Below, in pieces: positions 1 to 6,374 of a DNA stretch of 12,487 nt. The stretch spans positions 1-12,487 of the forward strand of contig DATFNV010000191.1 of the NCBI GenBank assembly GCA_035266225.1, in the 5' to 3' direction. How positions within the stretch are numbered: the first letter of the stretch is position 1; each line of letters opens with the position of its first letter. This stretch comes from DATFNV01 sp035266225 (GTDB lineage Bacteria; Planctomycetota; Planctomycetia; Gemmatales; Gemmataceae). The notes beneath the pieces are model-generated. The model ran no database searches and was not told the origin of the DNA. It saw only the letters and a list, made by a program, of their open reading frames with translations. Both the position numbers and the translations under genes were made by a program.

Positions 1-2
1 TG

Positions 3-1697
3 CGCCACGCGCTCCTGGCGGTAGAAGCACTGGAAGAGCGCTGTGCGCCGGCCATCAGCATCACCGCCGCCGCCACACTGCCCAGCGCGACCGTGGGCGC
101 TGCCTACAGCGAGGCACTCAGCGCCAGCGGCGGCATCGCCCCGTATAGCTGGAGCGTCAGCCCCTCCTTGCCGGCGGGACTGAAGATCGATTTCGCCAGC
201 GGCACGATCAGCGGCATGCCGACGGCCGGCGGTGTCTTCAGCTTCACAGTCACGGCCACCGACTCCACGTTGGCCACCGGGAGCCAGCCGTATTCCCTGA
301 CCGTCAACGCGCCGACGATTAGCATCAGCCCCACCACATTGACCAGCCCTGCCGTGGGCATTTCCTACAGCCAGACGCTCACCGCCAGCGGCGGCACCGC
401 TCCGTATAGCTGGACTGTCAGCAGCGGGGCCTTGCCGACGGGGCTACAGCTCTCCGCCGGCGGCACGATCAACGGCAAGCCGACGGCCACCGGCAGCTTC
501 ACCTTCACGATCTCGGCCAAGGACGCCAGCACCGGGACCGGTCCCTACTCCGCCAGCCAGAGCTACACGGTGTCGGTCCTCCTCGGCATCACACCCGCGA
601 CACTGCCGGGGGGCACCGTGGGCGTTGCTTACAAACAGACGACGCTCACCGCCAGCGGCGGTACGGCCCCGTATAGTTGGTCCGTTAGCAGCGGGACCTT
701 GCCGGCGGGGTTGACGCTCGCTCCCACTACCGGCACGATCACGGGCACGCCAACGGCCGCCGGTTCGTTCACGTTCACCGTGCAGGCCACCGACTCGAGC
801 GCCACCCCGCTCACCGGTAGCCAGCAGTACTCGCTCACCGTTGCTGCCCTCAGCCTGAGCCCGACGACGCTGCCCGGCCCGGTGGTAGGGGTCGCGTACA
901 GCCAAGCCCTCACCGCCAGCGGCGGCACCGCGCCGTACCACTTCAAAGTCAGCAGCGGCGCCTTGCCGGCGGGGCTGAAGCTCTCTGACGCGGGCACGAT
1001 CAGCGGCACGGCGACCGCCGCCGGCCCCTTCACCTTCACGGTGCAGGCCACCGACTCCGCCAATCCCGCCGACACTGGCAGCGAGCAGTATTCGTTCACC
1101 GTCGCCCTCGGGCTGAGTCCGACGACCCTGACCACGGCTTTGGAGGGCGACCCCTACACTCAAGCCCTCAGCGCCAGCGGTGGCACCGCGCCGTACCACT
1201 TTAAAGTCAGCAGCGGCGCCTTGCCGGCGGGGCTGAAGCTCTCCGACGCGGGCACGATCAGCGGCACGCCGACTGCCGCCGGCCCCTTCACCTTTACGGT
1301 ACAGGCCACCGACTCCGCCAGTCCCGCCCATACCGGGAGCCAGACTTACACGCTGACGGTAAAGCCCTTGCGGGTGCAGTTAGCGATCGCGCTGTCTCAC
1401 GTGGCGCCGAACAGTCCCTTCCCCGCATTCCAGGCGACGGTGCTGGACGCGTTGGGCAAGCCGTTACAAGGCGTGCGCGTGACCCTGCGGCTAGTCACGC
1501 TCGGCGCGATAGGGCCAGCGGGCTTCGGTTCGGGAAGCGTGCTCAGCGCGGTCACGGGGGCCAACGGGAAGGCGACGTTCACCGATGTCAGCATCACCAC
1601 GCGCGGCGTCTACCAGATCGAGGCCGACGCCGACTCGGAGAAGGCGCTGTCGCAGTTCCTCCAGGTGGGTCTGAACGGACGTCACTCCCCCGCCTGA
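3..1697 (+). CDS. Ig-like repeat surface protein, 5'-partial, LEALEDR-type N-terminus
   Basis: The reading frame is open from the window edge to a TGA, giving 564 visible residues; the true start lies upstream. The visible N-terminus contains VEALEERCAPA, which resembles the LEALEDR-type signature found near the start of many planctomycete extracellular proteins, so probably only a short leader is missing. Five tandem Ig-like repeats of about 85 residues follow, each with the He_PIG-style pattern: GxxYSQ, LTASGGTAPYSW, LPAGL, GTISGTPTAAG and FTFTVQATDS, ending in YSLTV. The last 110 or so residues (from about position 1370) look like a Big-1/invasin-type domain with ATVLDALGKPLQGVRV and GANGKATFTDV. 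No enzyme domain or membrane anchor is seen. A structural or adhesive surface or secreted role is inferred. An internal GTG at 93 could be miscalled as the start, but the signature upstream of it is in frame and should be included. Confidence 0.85.
   Translation, partial: RHALLAVEALEERCAPAISITAAATLPSATVGAAYSEALSASGGIAPYSWSVSPSLPAGLKIDFASGTISGMPTAGGVFSFTVTATDSTLATGSQPYSLTVNAPTISISPTTLTSPAVGISYSQTLTASGGTAPYSWTVSSGALPTGLQLSAGGTINGKPTATGSFTFTISAKDASTGTGPYSASQSYTVSVLLGITPATLPGGTVGVAYKQTTLTASGGTAPYSWSVSSGTLPAGLTLAPTTGTITGTPTAAGSFTFTVQATDSSATPLTGSQQYSLTVAALSLSPTTLPGPVVGVAYSQALTASGGTAPYHFKVSSGALPAGLKLSDAGTISGTATAAGPFTFTVQATDSANPADTGSEQYSFTVALGLSPTTLTTALEGDPYTQALSASGGTAPYHFKVSSGALPAGLKLSDAGTISGTPTAAGPFTFTVQATDSASPAHTGSQTYTLTVKPLRVQLAIALSHVAPNSPFPAFQATVLDALGKPLQGVRVTLRLVTLGAIGPAGFGSGSVLSAVTGANGKATFTDVSITTRGVYQIEADADSEKALSQFLQVGLNGRHSPA
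915..1328 (+). repeat. Near-identical tandem Ig-repeat segments (period 258 bp)
   Basis: Positions 915-1070 and 1173-1328 are 156-bp segments aligned without gaps, offset by 258 bp (86 codons). By eye they differ at about 8 positions, mostly third bases. The three earlier Ig repeats are clearly more diverged. This points to recent duplication or gene conversion between the fourth and fifth repeats of the surface protein. Confidence 0.85.
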
Positions 1698-2082
1698 GCA
1701 GATCGCTTGTCGTTTCGTGCCGGCGTCGGGTCACGTGAGTCGGCCAGTTGGTGTGGCTCTCGCTCGGGCGGCCGGCTATCAGCCCCGCCTTCCCACACAG
1801 GATCGGGTGAGGATACGCGGGCCGTCCCCACCAGCGCCAGCGCGGCGGCGCGGATGTGCGGGGGCTGGGCGGCGCAGAAGCCATGCAGGGTTACGACCTC
1901 GACATGAGCCGCCCCATCCATCTGAGGGCGGCTGAGAGTCGCTGAGAGAATCGGCCTTTCCTGCGTCGAGGATTGCTTCAGGCGGCTTCAACTACTGCGC
2001 CGGCGAAAAGGGACCGCCTCGTCTCTTCCGCGGGCCGCAGCGGGGCATTCTGGCGAGCCACGGGCCTGTTCAGTCTGATCGT
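1698..2082. other. Intergenic stretch with no recognisable gene
   Basis: This 385-bp stretch follows the surface-protein stop. Open frames exist on both strands, as expected at this GC content, but none has a ribosome-binding site, a recognisable domain or a natural amino-acid composition (they are rich in Arg, Pro, Ala and Gly). Neither a T-tracted terminator after 1697 nor an RNA gene was found. It could be decayed coding sequence, because the frame that carries the LEALEDR-like mini-ORF is open upstream to at least 1972 without a good start. Confidence 0.5.
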
Positions 2083-2307
2083 TTGCGCCGCTACCGGCCC
2101 GCGGCGTGGCGCGGTAGCCTGCCGGGCCTGGGAAAGAACACGAATCGCCTCCTGCCGACCGTCGAAGAGTTGGAAGGGCGCCTGACGCCGAGCTACGTCG
2201 TCACGCGCTTCTTCTACTTCACCGACCCGCCCCACGCCCTGCCGTTCCCGCCGACGCCGAAGAAGGCCACCCGCCAGCCGAAGAAGAAAAGCATCGGGCA
2301 GGGCTGA
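2083..2307 (+). CDS. LEALEDR-signature mini-protein or surface-protein remnant
   Basis: A 74-residue ORF from a TTG start carries VEELEGRLTPS at residues 27-37. This closely matches the planctomycete LEALEDR-type N-terminal signature, and the upstream neighbour has VEALEERCAPA. An Arg-rich N-terminal stretch (MRRYRPAAWRG) precedes it, as is usual for this signature. Only about 37 residues follow the signature, ending in a Pro-rich then Lys-rich tail (PKKATRQPKKK). Full-length proteins of this type normally carry hundreds of residues of repeats, so this is either a genuine very short protein or the 5' remnant of a lost surface-protein gene. No convincing ribosome-binding site precedes the TTG, and the frame is open upstream, so the start is uncertain. 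The signature is visible in the sequence; the status as a gene is inference. Confidence 0.42.
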   Translation: MRRYRPAAWRGSLPGLGKNTNRLLPTVEELEGRLTPSYVVTRFFYFTDPPHALPFPPTPKKATRQPKKKSIGQG

Positions 2308-2354
2308 TCGGTCTGCCGGGTTCTGGTGGACGCTGTTCTGGTCCTGATTTTTCC

Positions 2355-2384
2355 CTGGCTTGCGGCCCCGCGTCCCGGTACACT
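2355..2384 (+). promoter_or_regulatory. Possible promoter of the thioredoxin-like gene
   Basis: CTGGCT (2355-2360) lies 18 nt before TACACT (2379-2384), about 84 nt upstream of the ATG at 2468. The -35-like hexamer and spacing resemble the CTGGCG/TTGGCG-N18-TAGATT boxes elsewhere in this window. Support is by motif similarity only. Confidence 0.3.
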
Positions 2385-2467
2385 TCTCCTTGGCATTCCA
2401 ACACCCCGGCCAGACCAGGGGGGCTTGGCCGGCGGTCATCATCCTACCCGCCTCGTGGAGGTCGAAC

Positions 2468-2995
2468 ATGCGTCGTGTCCTCACCGCAGTCCTGGCCCTC
2501 GCCGTCGTTGGCGTCGTCCGCGCCGATGAGCCGGCCAAGCAGGCGCCGAAAGTCGTGCTTCAATCGCCGGACGGCAAAAAATCTTACGACCTGAGCAAAC
2601 TCACCGAGGAAGGGCCCGTGCTGGTCCGCCTCACCTGCGCCTGCTCGGGCTGCGACAAGGAGCTGCCGCAGTTCCAGAAGCTGCAGGCCGCCTACGACGC
2701 CAAGGGCCTCAAGACGCTGGCCGTCTTCCGCGAAAAGCCCGAGGCCACCAGCGACTACGCCGTCAAGAAGGACATCAAGTTCCTGTGGCTGTCCGACCCC
2801 AAGGGCGACCTGTGGAAGACCTTCGACAGCAAGGCGATGCCCACCAACATCCTCATCGACAAGGGCGGCCGCGTCGTCAAGATCGTGCCCGGCTGCACCG
2901 TCGATGGCAAAAACGCCCAAACCCTGTCCGCGGAGATCGCCAAGCTGCTCAAGACCGACGAGGTCAAGATCGTCGAGGAGCCCAAGAAGAAGTAG
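2468..2995 (+). CDS. Exported thioredoxin-fold (redoxin/TlpA-like) protein
   Basis: The protein has 175 residues. The start at 2468 is chosen because GGAGG (2457-2461) sits 6 nt upstream and the product begins with a clean signal peptide (MRRVLTAVLALAVVGVVRA, likely cleaved before DE). A longer frame from 2360 would bury this leader. The mature part reads as a redoxin: beta-strand VLVRLT, then CACSGC (Cys57, Cys59, Cys62), then a helix KELPQFQKLQAAY. The probable cis-Pro is Pro125 in AMPTNILID, followed by the GGRVVKIVPG strand. The active site would be the CSGC pair, with Cys57 as an extra cysteine. The protein probably performs thiol-disulphide or peroxide chemistry outside the cytoplasm; its substrate cannot be told. 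It ends in a Lys/Glu-rich tail. A DUF1501 gene follows after 80 bp, with a hairpin between them. Confidence 0.8.
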   Translation: MRRVLTAVLALAVVGVVRADEPAKQAPKVVLQSPDGKKSYDLSKLTEEGPVLVRLTCACSGCDKELPQFQKLQAAYDAKGLKTLAVFREKPEATSDYAVKKDIKFLWLSDPKGDLWKTFDSKAMPTNILIDKGGRVVKIVPGCTVDGKNAQTLSAEIAKLLKTDEVKIVEEPKKK

Positions 2996-3003
2996 CCCGG
3001 GCC

Positions 3004-3036
3004 GCCGTGGGGTAGGTCGGATGCCTGCCCCACGGC
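3004..3036. repeat. 13-bp hairpin between redoxin and DUF1501 genes
   Basis: GCCGTGGGGTAGG (3004-3016) pairs with CCTGCCCCACGGC (3024-3036) over 13 positions with one G-T wobble and a 7-nt loop. It begins 8 nt after the redoxin stop codon. No T-tract follows, so it is more likely a REP-like palindrome or an mRNA 3'-end stabiliser than an intrinsic terminator. Confidence 0.6.
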
Positions 3037-3075
3037 TCGATCGCACGTGGACTTTATTGACAGGGGGGAAAAGGC

Positions 3076-4458
3076 ATGTTTCGTCTCGACCTGGGCAGCA
3101 CGCACCGCTACTGCGACGGCATGAATCGCCGCAGCTTCCTGCAACTGGGGGTCGCCGGCCTGGCCGGCGTCGGCCTGCCGCAGGTCCTGCGCGCGAAGGA
3201 AGAGTCGGCGGCGAAGGCCGGCGGCACCAAGAACACCTCCGTCATCCTCATTTGGCTCGACGGCGGGCCCAGCCACATGGACCTGTACGACATGAAGCCG
3301 GACGCCCCCGCCGACTACCGGGGCATCTGGAAGCCGATCCGCACCAAGGTACCCGGCTTCGACATCACCGAGATGTTCCCGAAGCAGGCGAAGGTGACGG
3401 ACAAGTTCAGCATCGTCCGCTCGCTCCACCACGACACCGGCGACCACTTCGCGGGCGGCCATCGCATGCTGACGACGAAGGACATGGGCGTCAGCGGCGC
3501 CGACGGGCATCAGAAGTTCCCTGGCATCGGCGCCATCGTGGCGCGCGAGGTGGGGCCGCGCCGCAAGGCGATGCCGGCTTACGTCGCCGTGCCGGTTGCT
3601 TCCAGCATCGGCCTGGTGCCCGGCTACTTCGGCGGCCACATGCTCGGCGCCCAGCACAACCCGTTCCAGACCGGCGGCGACCCCAACGCGGCCAACTTCC
3701 AGGTGCAGAACCTCAACCTGGCGCAGGGGTTGACCCTGGAGAAGCTCGAAGACCGCCGTTCCCTGGTGCATCACTTCGACACGGCCCGCCGGAGCATCGA
3801 CGGGTTGGCCGAGGTCAAGGCGATGGACCGCTTCTCCGAGGAGGCGTTCGAGTTCGTCGGCGGCCGGGCGGCGCGGCAGGCGTTTGACGTCTCCAAGGAA
3901 GATCCGAAGTGGCGCGACCTGTACGGCCGGCACAACTGGGGGCAAAGCACCCTGCTGGCCCGGCGACTGGTCGAGGCCGGCTGCACCTTCGTGACCGTCC
4001 ACTACGGCGGCTGGGACCACCACTGGGACCTGAAGGCGGGCATGGACAACTACCTGCCGATGGTCGATAGCGCGGTGGCCACGCTGTTCCGCGACCTGGA
4101 CGAGCGCGGCCTGCTGGCGACGACGCTGGTGGTGCTGTGCGGCGAGTTCAGCCGGACGCCGAAGATGAACGACGGCGGCAACGGCGGCAAGCCGGGAAGC
4201 ATGGGCACACCCGGCCGCGATCACTGGGGCAACTCGATGTTCTGCCTCATGGGCGGCGGCGGCGTCAAGGGCGGCCAGATCGTCGGCTCGACCGACAAGC
4301 TCGGCACCGTGCCGCACACGCGCCCCGTGACGCCGGCCAACATCCACGCGACGATCTACGAGGTGCTCGGCATCGACCCGAAGCTGCAACTGCTCGACCC
4401 GAGCGGCCGGCCGACATCGGTGCTCGACGACCCGACGCCGATCGGCGAACTGCTGTGA
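3076..4458 (+). CDS. DUF1501 family exported protein (alkaline-phosphatase-like fold)
   Basis: The protein has 460 residues and is full length for the family (PF07394). The ATG at 3076 is preceded by a purine-rich ribosome-binding region, and its opening MFRLDLGSTHRYCDG is typical of planctomycete members. Twin arginines (Arg18-Arg19, NRRSFLQLGVAG) indicate Tat export of a folded protein. Motifs expected of the phosphatase/sulfatase-like fold are present: WLDGGPSHMD (residues 60-69), HYGGWDHH (309-316), EFSRTP (357-362) and GRDHWG (380-385). Their Asp and His residues are the likely metal ligands. The biochemical role of the family is not established; in planctomycetes these genes usually pair with DUF1549/DUF1553 cytochrome-like genes, and no such partner is visible here. 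Its last 67 codons recur as detached fragments at 5567-5773 and, in part, at 10156-10194. Two hairpins close the transcript. Confidence 0.93.
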   Translation: MFRLDLGSTHRYCDGMNRRSFLQLGVAGLAGVGLPQVLRAKEESAAKAGGTKNTSVILIWLDGGPSHMDLYDMKPDAPADYRGIWKPIRTKVPGFDITEMFPKQAKVTDKFSIVRSLHHDTGDHFAGGHRMLTTKDMGVSGADGHQKFPGIGAIVAREVGPRRKAMPAYVAVPVASSIGLVPGYFGGHMLGAQHNPFQTGGDPNAANFQVQNLNLAQGLTLEKLEDRRSLVHHFDTARRSIDGLAEVKAMDRFSEEAFEFVGGRAARQAFDVSKEDPKWRDLYGRHNWGQSTLLARRLVEAGCTFVTVHYGGWDHHWDLKAGMDNYLPMVDSAVATLFRDLDERGLLATTLVVLCGEFSRTPKMNDGGNGGKPGSMGTPGRDHWGNSMFCLMGGGGVKGGQIVGSTDKLGTVPHTRPVTPANIHATIYEVLGIDPKLQLLDPSGRPTSVLDDPTPIGELL

Positions 4459-4488
4459 TCCCGTTCTCTTCTGTCCGCAGAGGTGGAA

Positions 4489-4512
4489 GCCGGGGCGGGC
4501 CACCGCCCCGGC
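4489..4512. repeat. GC-rich hairpin after DUF1501
   Basis: GCCGGGGCGG (4489-4498) and CCGCCCCGGC (4503-4512) form a perfect 10-bp stem with a 4-nt loop, 31 bp after the DUF1501 stop codon. There is no T-tract of its own. It lies immediately before the much longer terminator hairpin and may reinforce it. Confidence 0.6.
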
Positions 4513-4520
4513 AGCGCGAC

Positions 4521-4566
4521 AAGAGGACATTCATCATTTCCAAATGATGAATGTCCTCTTTTTTGC
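4521..4566 (+). terminator. Intrinsic terminator with 19-bp perfect stem
   Basis: AAGAGGACATTCATCATTT (4521-4539) is the exact reverse complement of 4542-4560, with only CC between them, and a run of T continues to about 4564. This is a rho-independent terminator for DUF1501 transcription on the + strand. The stem is AT-rich compared with its surroundings. On the - strand no T-tract follows, so it should not terminate the converging antitoxin transcript well. Confidence 0.85.
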
Positions 4567-4598
4567 CACGAGGTTTCTTTTCCGTCCAGGGCCGCCCC

Positions 4599-5018
4599 TT
4601 ACAATTCGGTCCCAATCAACTCGATTTGTACCTCAGCGATCGGGGGTTTAGGGACTTTCTTGGCCCTCTGCCGCCCGACCCGGCTCGAGTCGTCGGCTCC
4701 CCCGGCCGTATGAGACCGGCCGACCTGCTTGACGGTGATCCGGCCGCCGGCCGCGGCAAACGCCCGGAGGATCTGGTCGAGGGACACGTCCGGGGCCGCC
4801 CGCTCGATCTTGGCGACTCGCGGCTGGCTCGTCTTCAGCCGGCCGGCCAATTGTTTTTGCGATAGCCGCAGCGCCTCCCGCTGGCGGCGGACGGCCAGGG
4901 CCATTTCGACCCGGGCCTCGAGCAGTTGCCGCTCCTCGTCGGTCATGCCCAGGAAATCGGCGGCATCACCGAACCGCCAACCCGCCGCTTCCAACGCCTT
5001 CCGTTTCTCAGAATCCAT
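4599..5018 (-). CDS. higA: XRE/HigA-type antitoxin (helix-turn-helix)
   Basis: The protein has 139 residues if started at the ATG at 5018, which has a strong ribosome-binding site (AAGGGGAG, about 6 nt away). The frame also runs up to a GTG at 5078 that overlaps the toxin stop, but the extra 20 residues look unnatural. Residues about 46-95 form a Cro/C1-type HTH: REALRLSQKQLAGRL, then the recognition helix TSQPRVAKIER, then VSLDQILRAFAAAGG. An acidic helical N-terminus and a basic C-terminal tail flank it. The gene follows the toxin gene by 52 bp, the toxin-first order typical of higBA. It should bind and neutralise the toxin and repress the pair through the palindrome in the promoter. Function is inferred from domain and context. 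Confidence 0.82.
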   Translation of the reverse strand: MDSEKRKALEAAGWRFGDAADFLGMTDEERQLLEARVEMALAVRRQREALRLSQKQLAGRLKTSQPRVAKIERAAPDVSLDQILRAFAAAGGRITVKQVGRSHTAGGADDSSRVGRQRAKKVPKPPIAEVQIELIGTEL

Positions 5019-5070
5019 AGCTCTCCCCTTGCACCGTGCCGGGAAACTCCTGCCTTCGAGATCGGATCCC

Positions 5071-5478
5071 TCACGCACCCTTGCCCTTCTGGGGCGCTTT
5101 CTTGGCGGCCTGCTTCACCGTCTCATCGTAATCCGCCAGCCGTTTCTTGCACCGGTCTATCATCTCCTGGGGGACCGACTTCGTCTTCTTGGCATACACT
5201 TCGAGGACCAGAATGGCGTCGTGGTCCACCCGGTACATGATCCGCCAGTTGTGCGCGCCATCCCGGACCCGGAGTGCGCCGCATCGCGGCCCGACGATCG
5301 GAAGAGGTTCGGCCTGGGGCATCGCGAGTTTCACGCCCTCCTGGAGCAACCGGAGGAGATCGCCGGCCTCCTTTCTGCCTTGCGCGGTGAAAGGTGGCGT
5401 CTTGATTTCTCCGCGCAGCCAGGCCACGGGCCGCCGTTCCTGCTGAACGTCCTGTTCGTCGCTCTTGCGCTTCGCCAT
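5071..5478 (-). CDS. higB: HigB/RelE-superfamily toxin (Gp49-like)
   Basis: About 135 residues. Two adjacent ATG codons (5481 and 5478) are possible; the second is better spaced from AAGGG. The C-terminal two-thirds match the phage Gp49-like/HigB branch of RelE-fold mRNA interferases: LRLLQEG, CGALRVRDGAHNWRIMYRVD, AILVLEVYAKKTKSVPQEM and RCKKRLADYDE. The basic residues in the RxRD...WR strands and the KKT segment fit RNA binding. The Lys-rich, charged ends are low complexity. It is transcribed first, with the antitoxin next. The likely role is ribosome-dependent mRNA cleavage under stress, or stabilisation of this DNA segment; both are family knowledge, not shown here. The alternative is an inactive relative. 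Confidence 0.82.
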   Translation of the reverse strand: MAKRKSDEQDVQQERRPVAWLRGEIKTPPFTAQGRKEAGDLLRLLQEGVKLAMPQAEPLPIVGPRCGALRVRDGAHNWRIMYRVDHDAILVLEVYAKKTKSVPQEMIDRCKKRLADYDETVKQAAKKAPQKGKGA

Positions 5479-5510
5479 CATTCAGCCCTTGGGGCTTCAT
5501 CGTCATCGGC

Positions 5511-5539
5511 AATATATATCGTATACGGTATTCTGTCAA
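5511..5539 (-). promoter_or_regulatory. Consensus promoter of the toxin-antitoxin pair with operator palindrome
   Basis: On the - strand, TTGACA (5534-5539) is separated by exactly 17 nt from TATATT (5511-5516), close to the ideal sigma-70 promoter, about 30 bp before the toxin start. The spacer contains the perfect palindrome CGTATACG (5520-5527), extendable with one mismatch to 5516-5531. This is well placed for repression by the HTH antitoxin. The AT-rich patch stands out sharply from the GC-rich surroundings. Confidence 0.8.
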
Positions 5540-5566
5540 CAGATGGTCCGCTCCGTACACCGGTAG

Positions 5567-5773
5567 TGCGGTGGCGGCGTCAAGGGCGGGCAGATCGTCG
5601 GCTCGACCGACAAGGTCGGCACCGCGCCGCACACGCGCCCCGTGACGCCGGCCAACATCCACGCGACGATTTACGAGGTGCTCGGCATCGACCCGAAGCT
5701 GCAACTGCTCGACCCGAGCGGTCGCCCGACGCCGGTCCTCGACGACCCGACGCCGATCAGCGAGCTGCTCTGA
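5567..5773 (+). pseudogene. Detached 3' fragment of a DUF1501 gene
   Basis: Positions 5570-5773 align without gaps to 4255-4458, the last 67 codons and stop of the intact DUF1501 gene (offset 1315 bp). By eye there are 12 differences in 204 bp, 8 of them silent, so the fragment came from a functional paralogue rather than decaying in place. Substitutions include TVPH to TAPH, PTSV to PTPV and PIGELL to PISELL. In-frame sequence ends upstream at a TAG (5564) with no start codon, so it cannot be translated as a DUF1501 protein. Homology stops abruptly at about 5570, roughly 30 bp from the toxin-antitoxin promoter. Confidence 0.9.
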
Positions 5774-5793
5774 GCCGGCATCCACGACACGGC

Positions 5794-5823
5794 TTGGCGA
5801 ACCCGGAATCACGATGCTAGATT
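5794..5823 (+). promoter_or_regulatory. Candidate extended -10 promoter (TTGGCG-N18-TAGATT)
   Basis: TTGGCG (5794-5799), an 18-nt spacer, then TAGATT (5818-5823) preceded by TGC, giving an extended -10 style TGnTAGATT. It begins 21 bp after the stop of the detached DUF1501 tail and lies about 65 bp before the methyltransferase start. The same arrangement, including the bases GGCGAACCC, recurs at 10256-10285. Confidence 0.5.
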
Positions 5824-5887
5824 AGTCTGGCCGCGGTGCCGTTGCGCGCCGTTGCTCATCCATGAAGTCCACCGGGCAGTCCGCGCC

Positions 5888-6184
5888 GTGAACCCCGAGG
5901 AATACACCCGCCTGGCTCAGGTCGAGCGGGACCACTGGTTCTACCGCGGCAAGCGCGACGTCGTGCGCGACTGGATCGACCGCTGCCTGCCGCTGCGCCG
6001 CGACGACCTGCTCATTGACGGCGGCACCGGCACGGGCACCTGGCTCGTGGAGATGAGTTCCCGGTGCCGCGTCCTGGGGCTGGACGACTTCCCGGAGAGC
6101 ATCGCCCTGGCCCGGCCAAGACTGGAGGCGGTCGGCGGGTCGGTCTTGCAAACGTCGCTGGAGCGGGTTGATCTGCTACTCTGA
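5888..6184 (+). pseudogene. Truncated SAM-dependent methyltransferase (N-terminal part)
   Basis: Opens at a GTG (5888) with NPEEYTRLAQVERDHWFYRG, a common N-terminus of class I methyltransferases found in glycan and lipid loci. The SAM-binding glycine motif follows (LLIDGGTGTGTWLVEM), then an acidic strand end (VLGLDDFPESIALAR). The frame stops after SLERVDLLL, just where the beta-4 region and the rest of the Rossmann fold should follow. Complete relatives are usually over 200 residues, and this has 98. No continuation was found in the other frames downstream, so this looks like a deletion rather than a single frameshift. Slightly longer starts are possible (TTG 5852). It is probably non-functional. 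Confidence 0.72.
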
Positions 6185-6374
6185 GGGGTGGAAGTGTAGA
6201 AGACAAACTCAACCGGACCGCCACAGCCGCTCGGCCAGAACAGGCGCTCGGCGCTTCTCCGCGCTGCGACCTTGTGCTAGATTCTCCTGTGACTCGCGAG
6301 GGCACGGCACAAATGACATGCATTTGCAGTTGCTGTGTTCCCAGGCGGTTGCGACCGGTGGAAAGGGCCGACGA
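6185..6374 (+). promoter_or_regulatory. Leader region of the GT-C gene with a TGCTAGATT box
   Basis: This 190-bp gap holds TGCTAGATT at 6275-6283, identical to the -10 boxes at 5815 and 10277. The position 18 nt upstream reads CTTCTC, so the -35 match is poor. Nothing else is recognisable apart from the deletion scar expected at its left end, after the truncated methyltransferase. Confidence 0.4.

Noticed and set aside
93..1331. Regular repeats that might suggest a CRISPR array or satellite
   Set aside because: The period is about 255-270 bp, in frame, and encodes Ig-like domains; there are no short repeats with unique spacers.
1682..1921. - strand 79-codon frame between the surface protein and the mini-ORF
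   Set aside because: Inspected as a possible small gene; no ribosome-binding site, domain or conserved-looking motif was found.
3057..3062. TTGACA just upstream of DUF1501 as a -35 box
   Set aside because: It lies only 13 bp before the start codon, inside the leader, so it cannot drive this gene with normal spacing.
2755..4530. 591-codon open frame on the - strand opposite redoxin and DUF1501
   Set aside because: It is the mirror of the high-GC coding strand, with biased His/Arg/Ala/Val composition and no domain; the + strand genes have clear motifs.
4729..5820. 363-codon + frame across the toxin-antitoxin region
   Set aside because: It is antisense to the HTH and RelE-type genes and runs out of frame through the DUF1501 fragment; the composition is unnatural.
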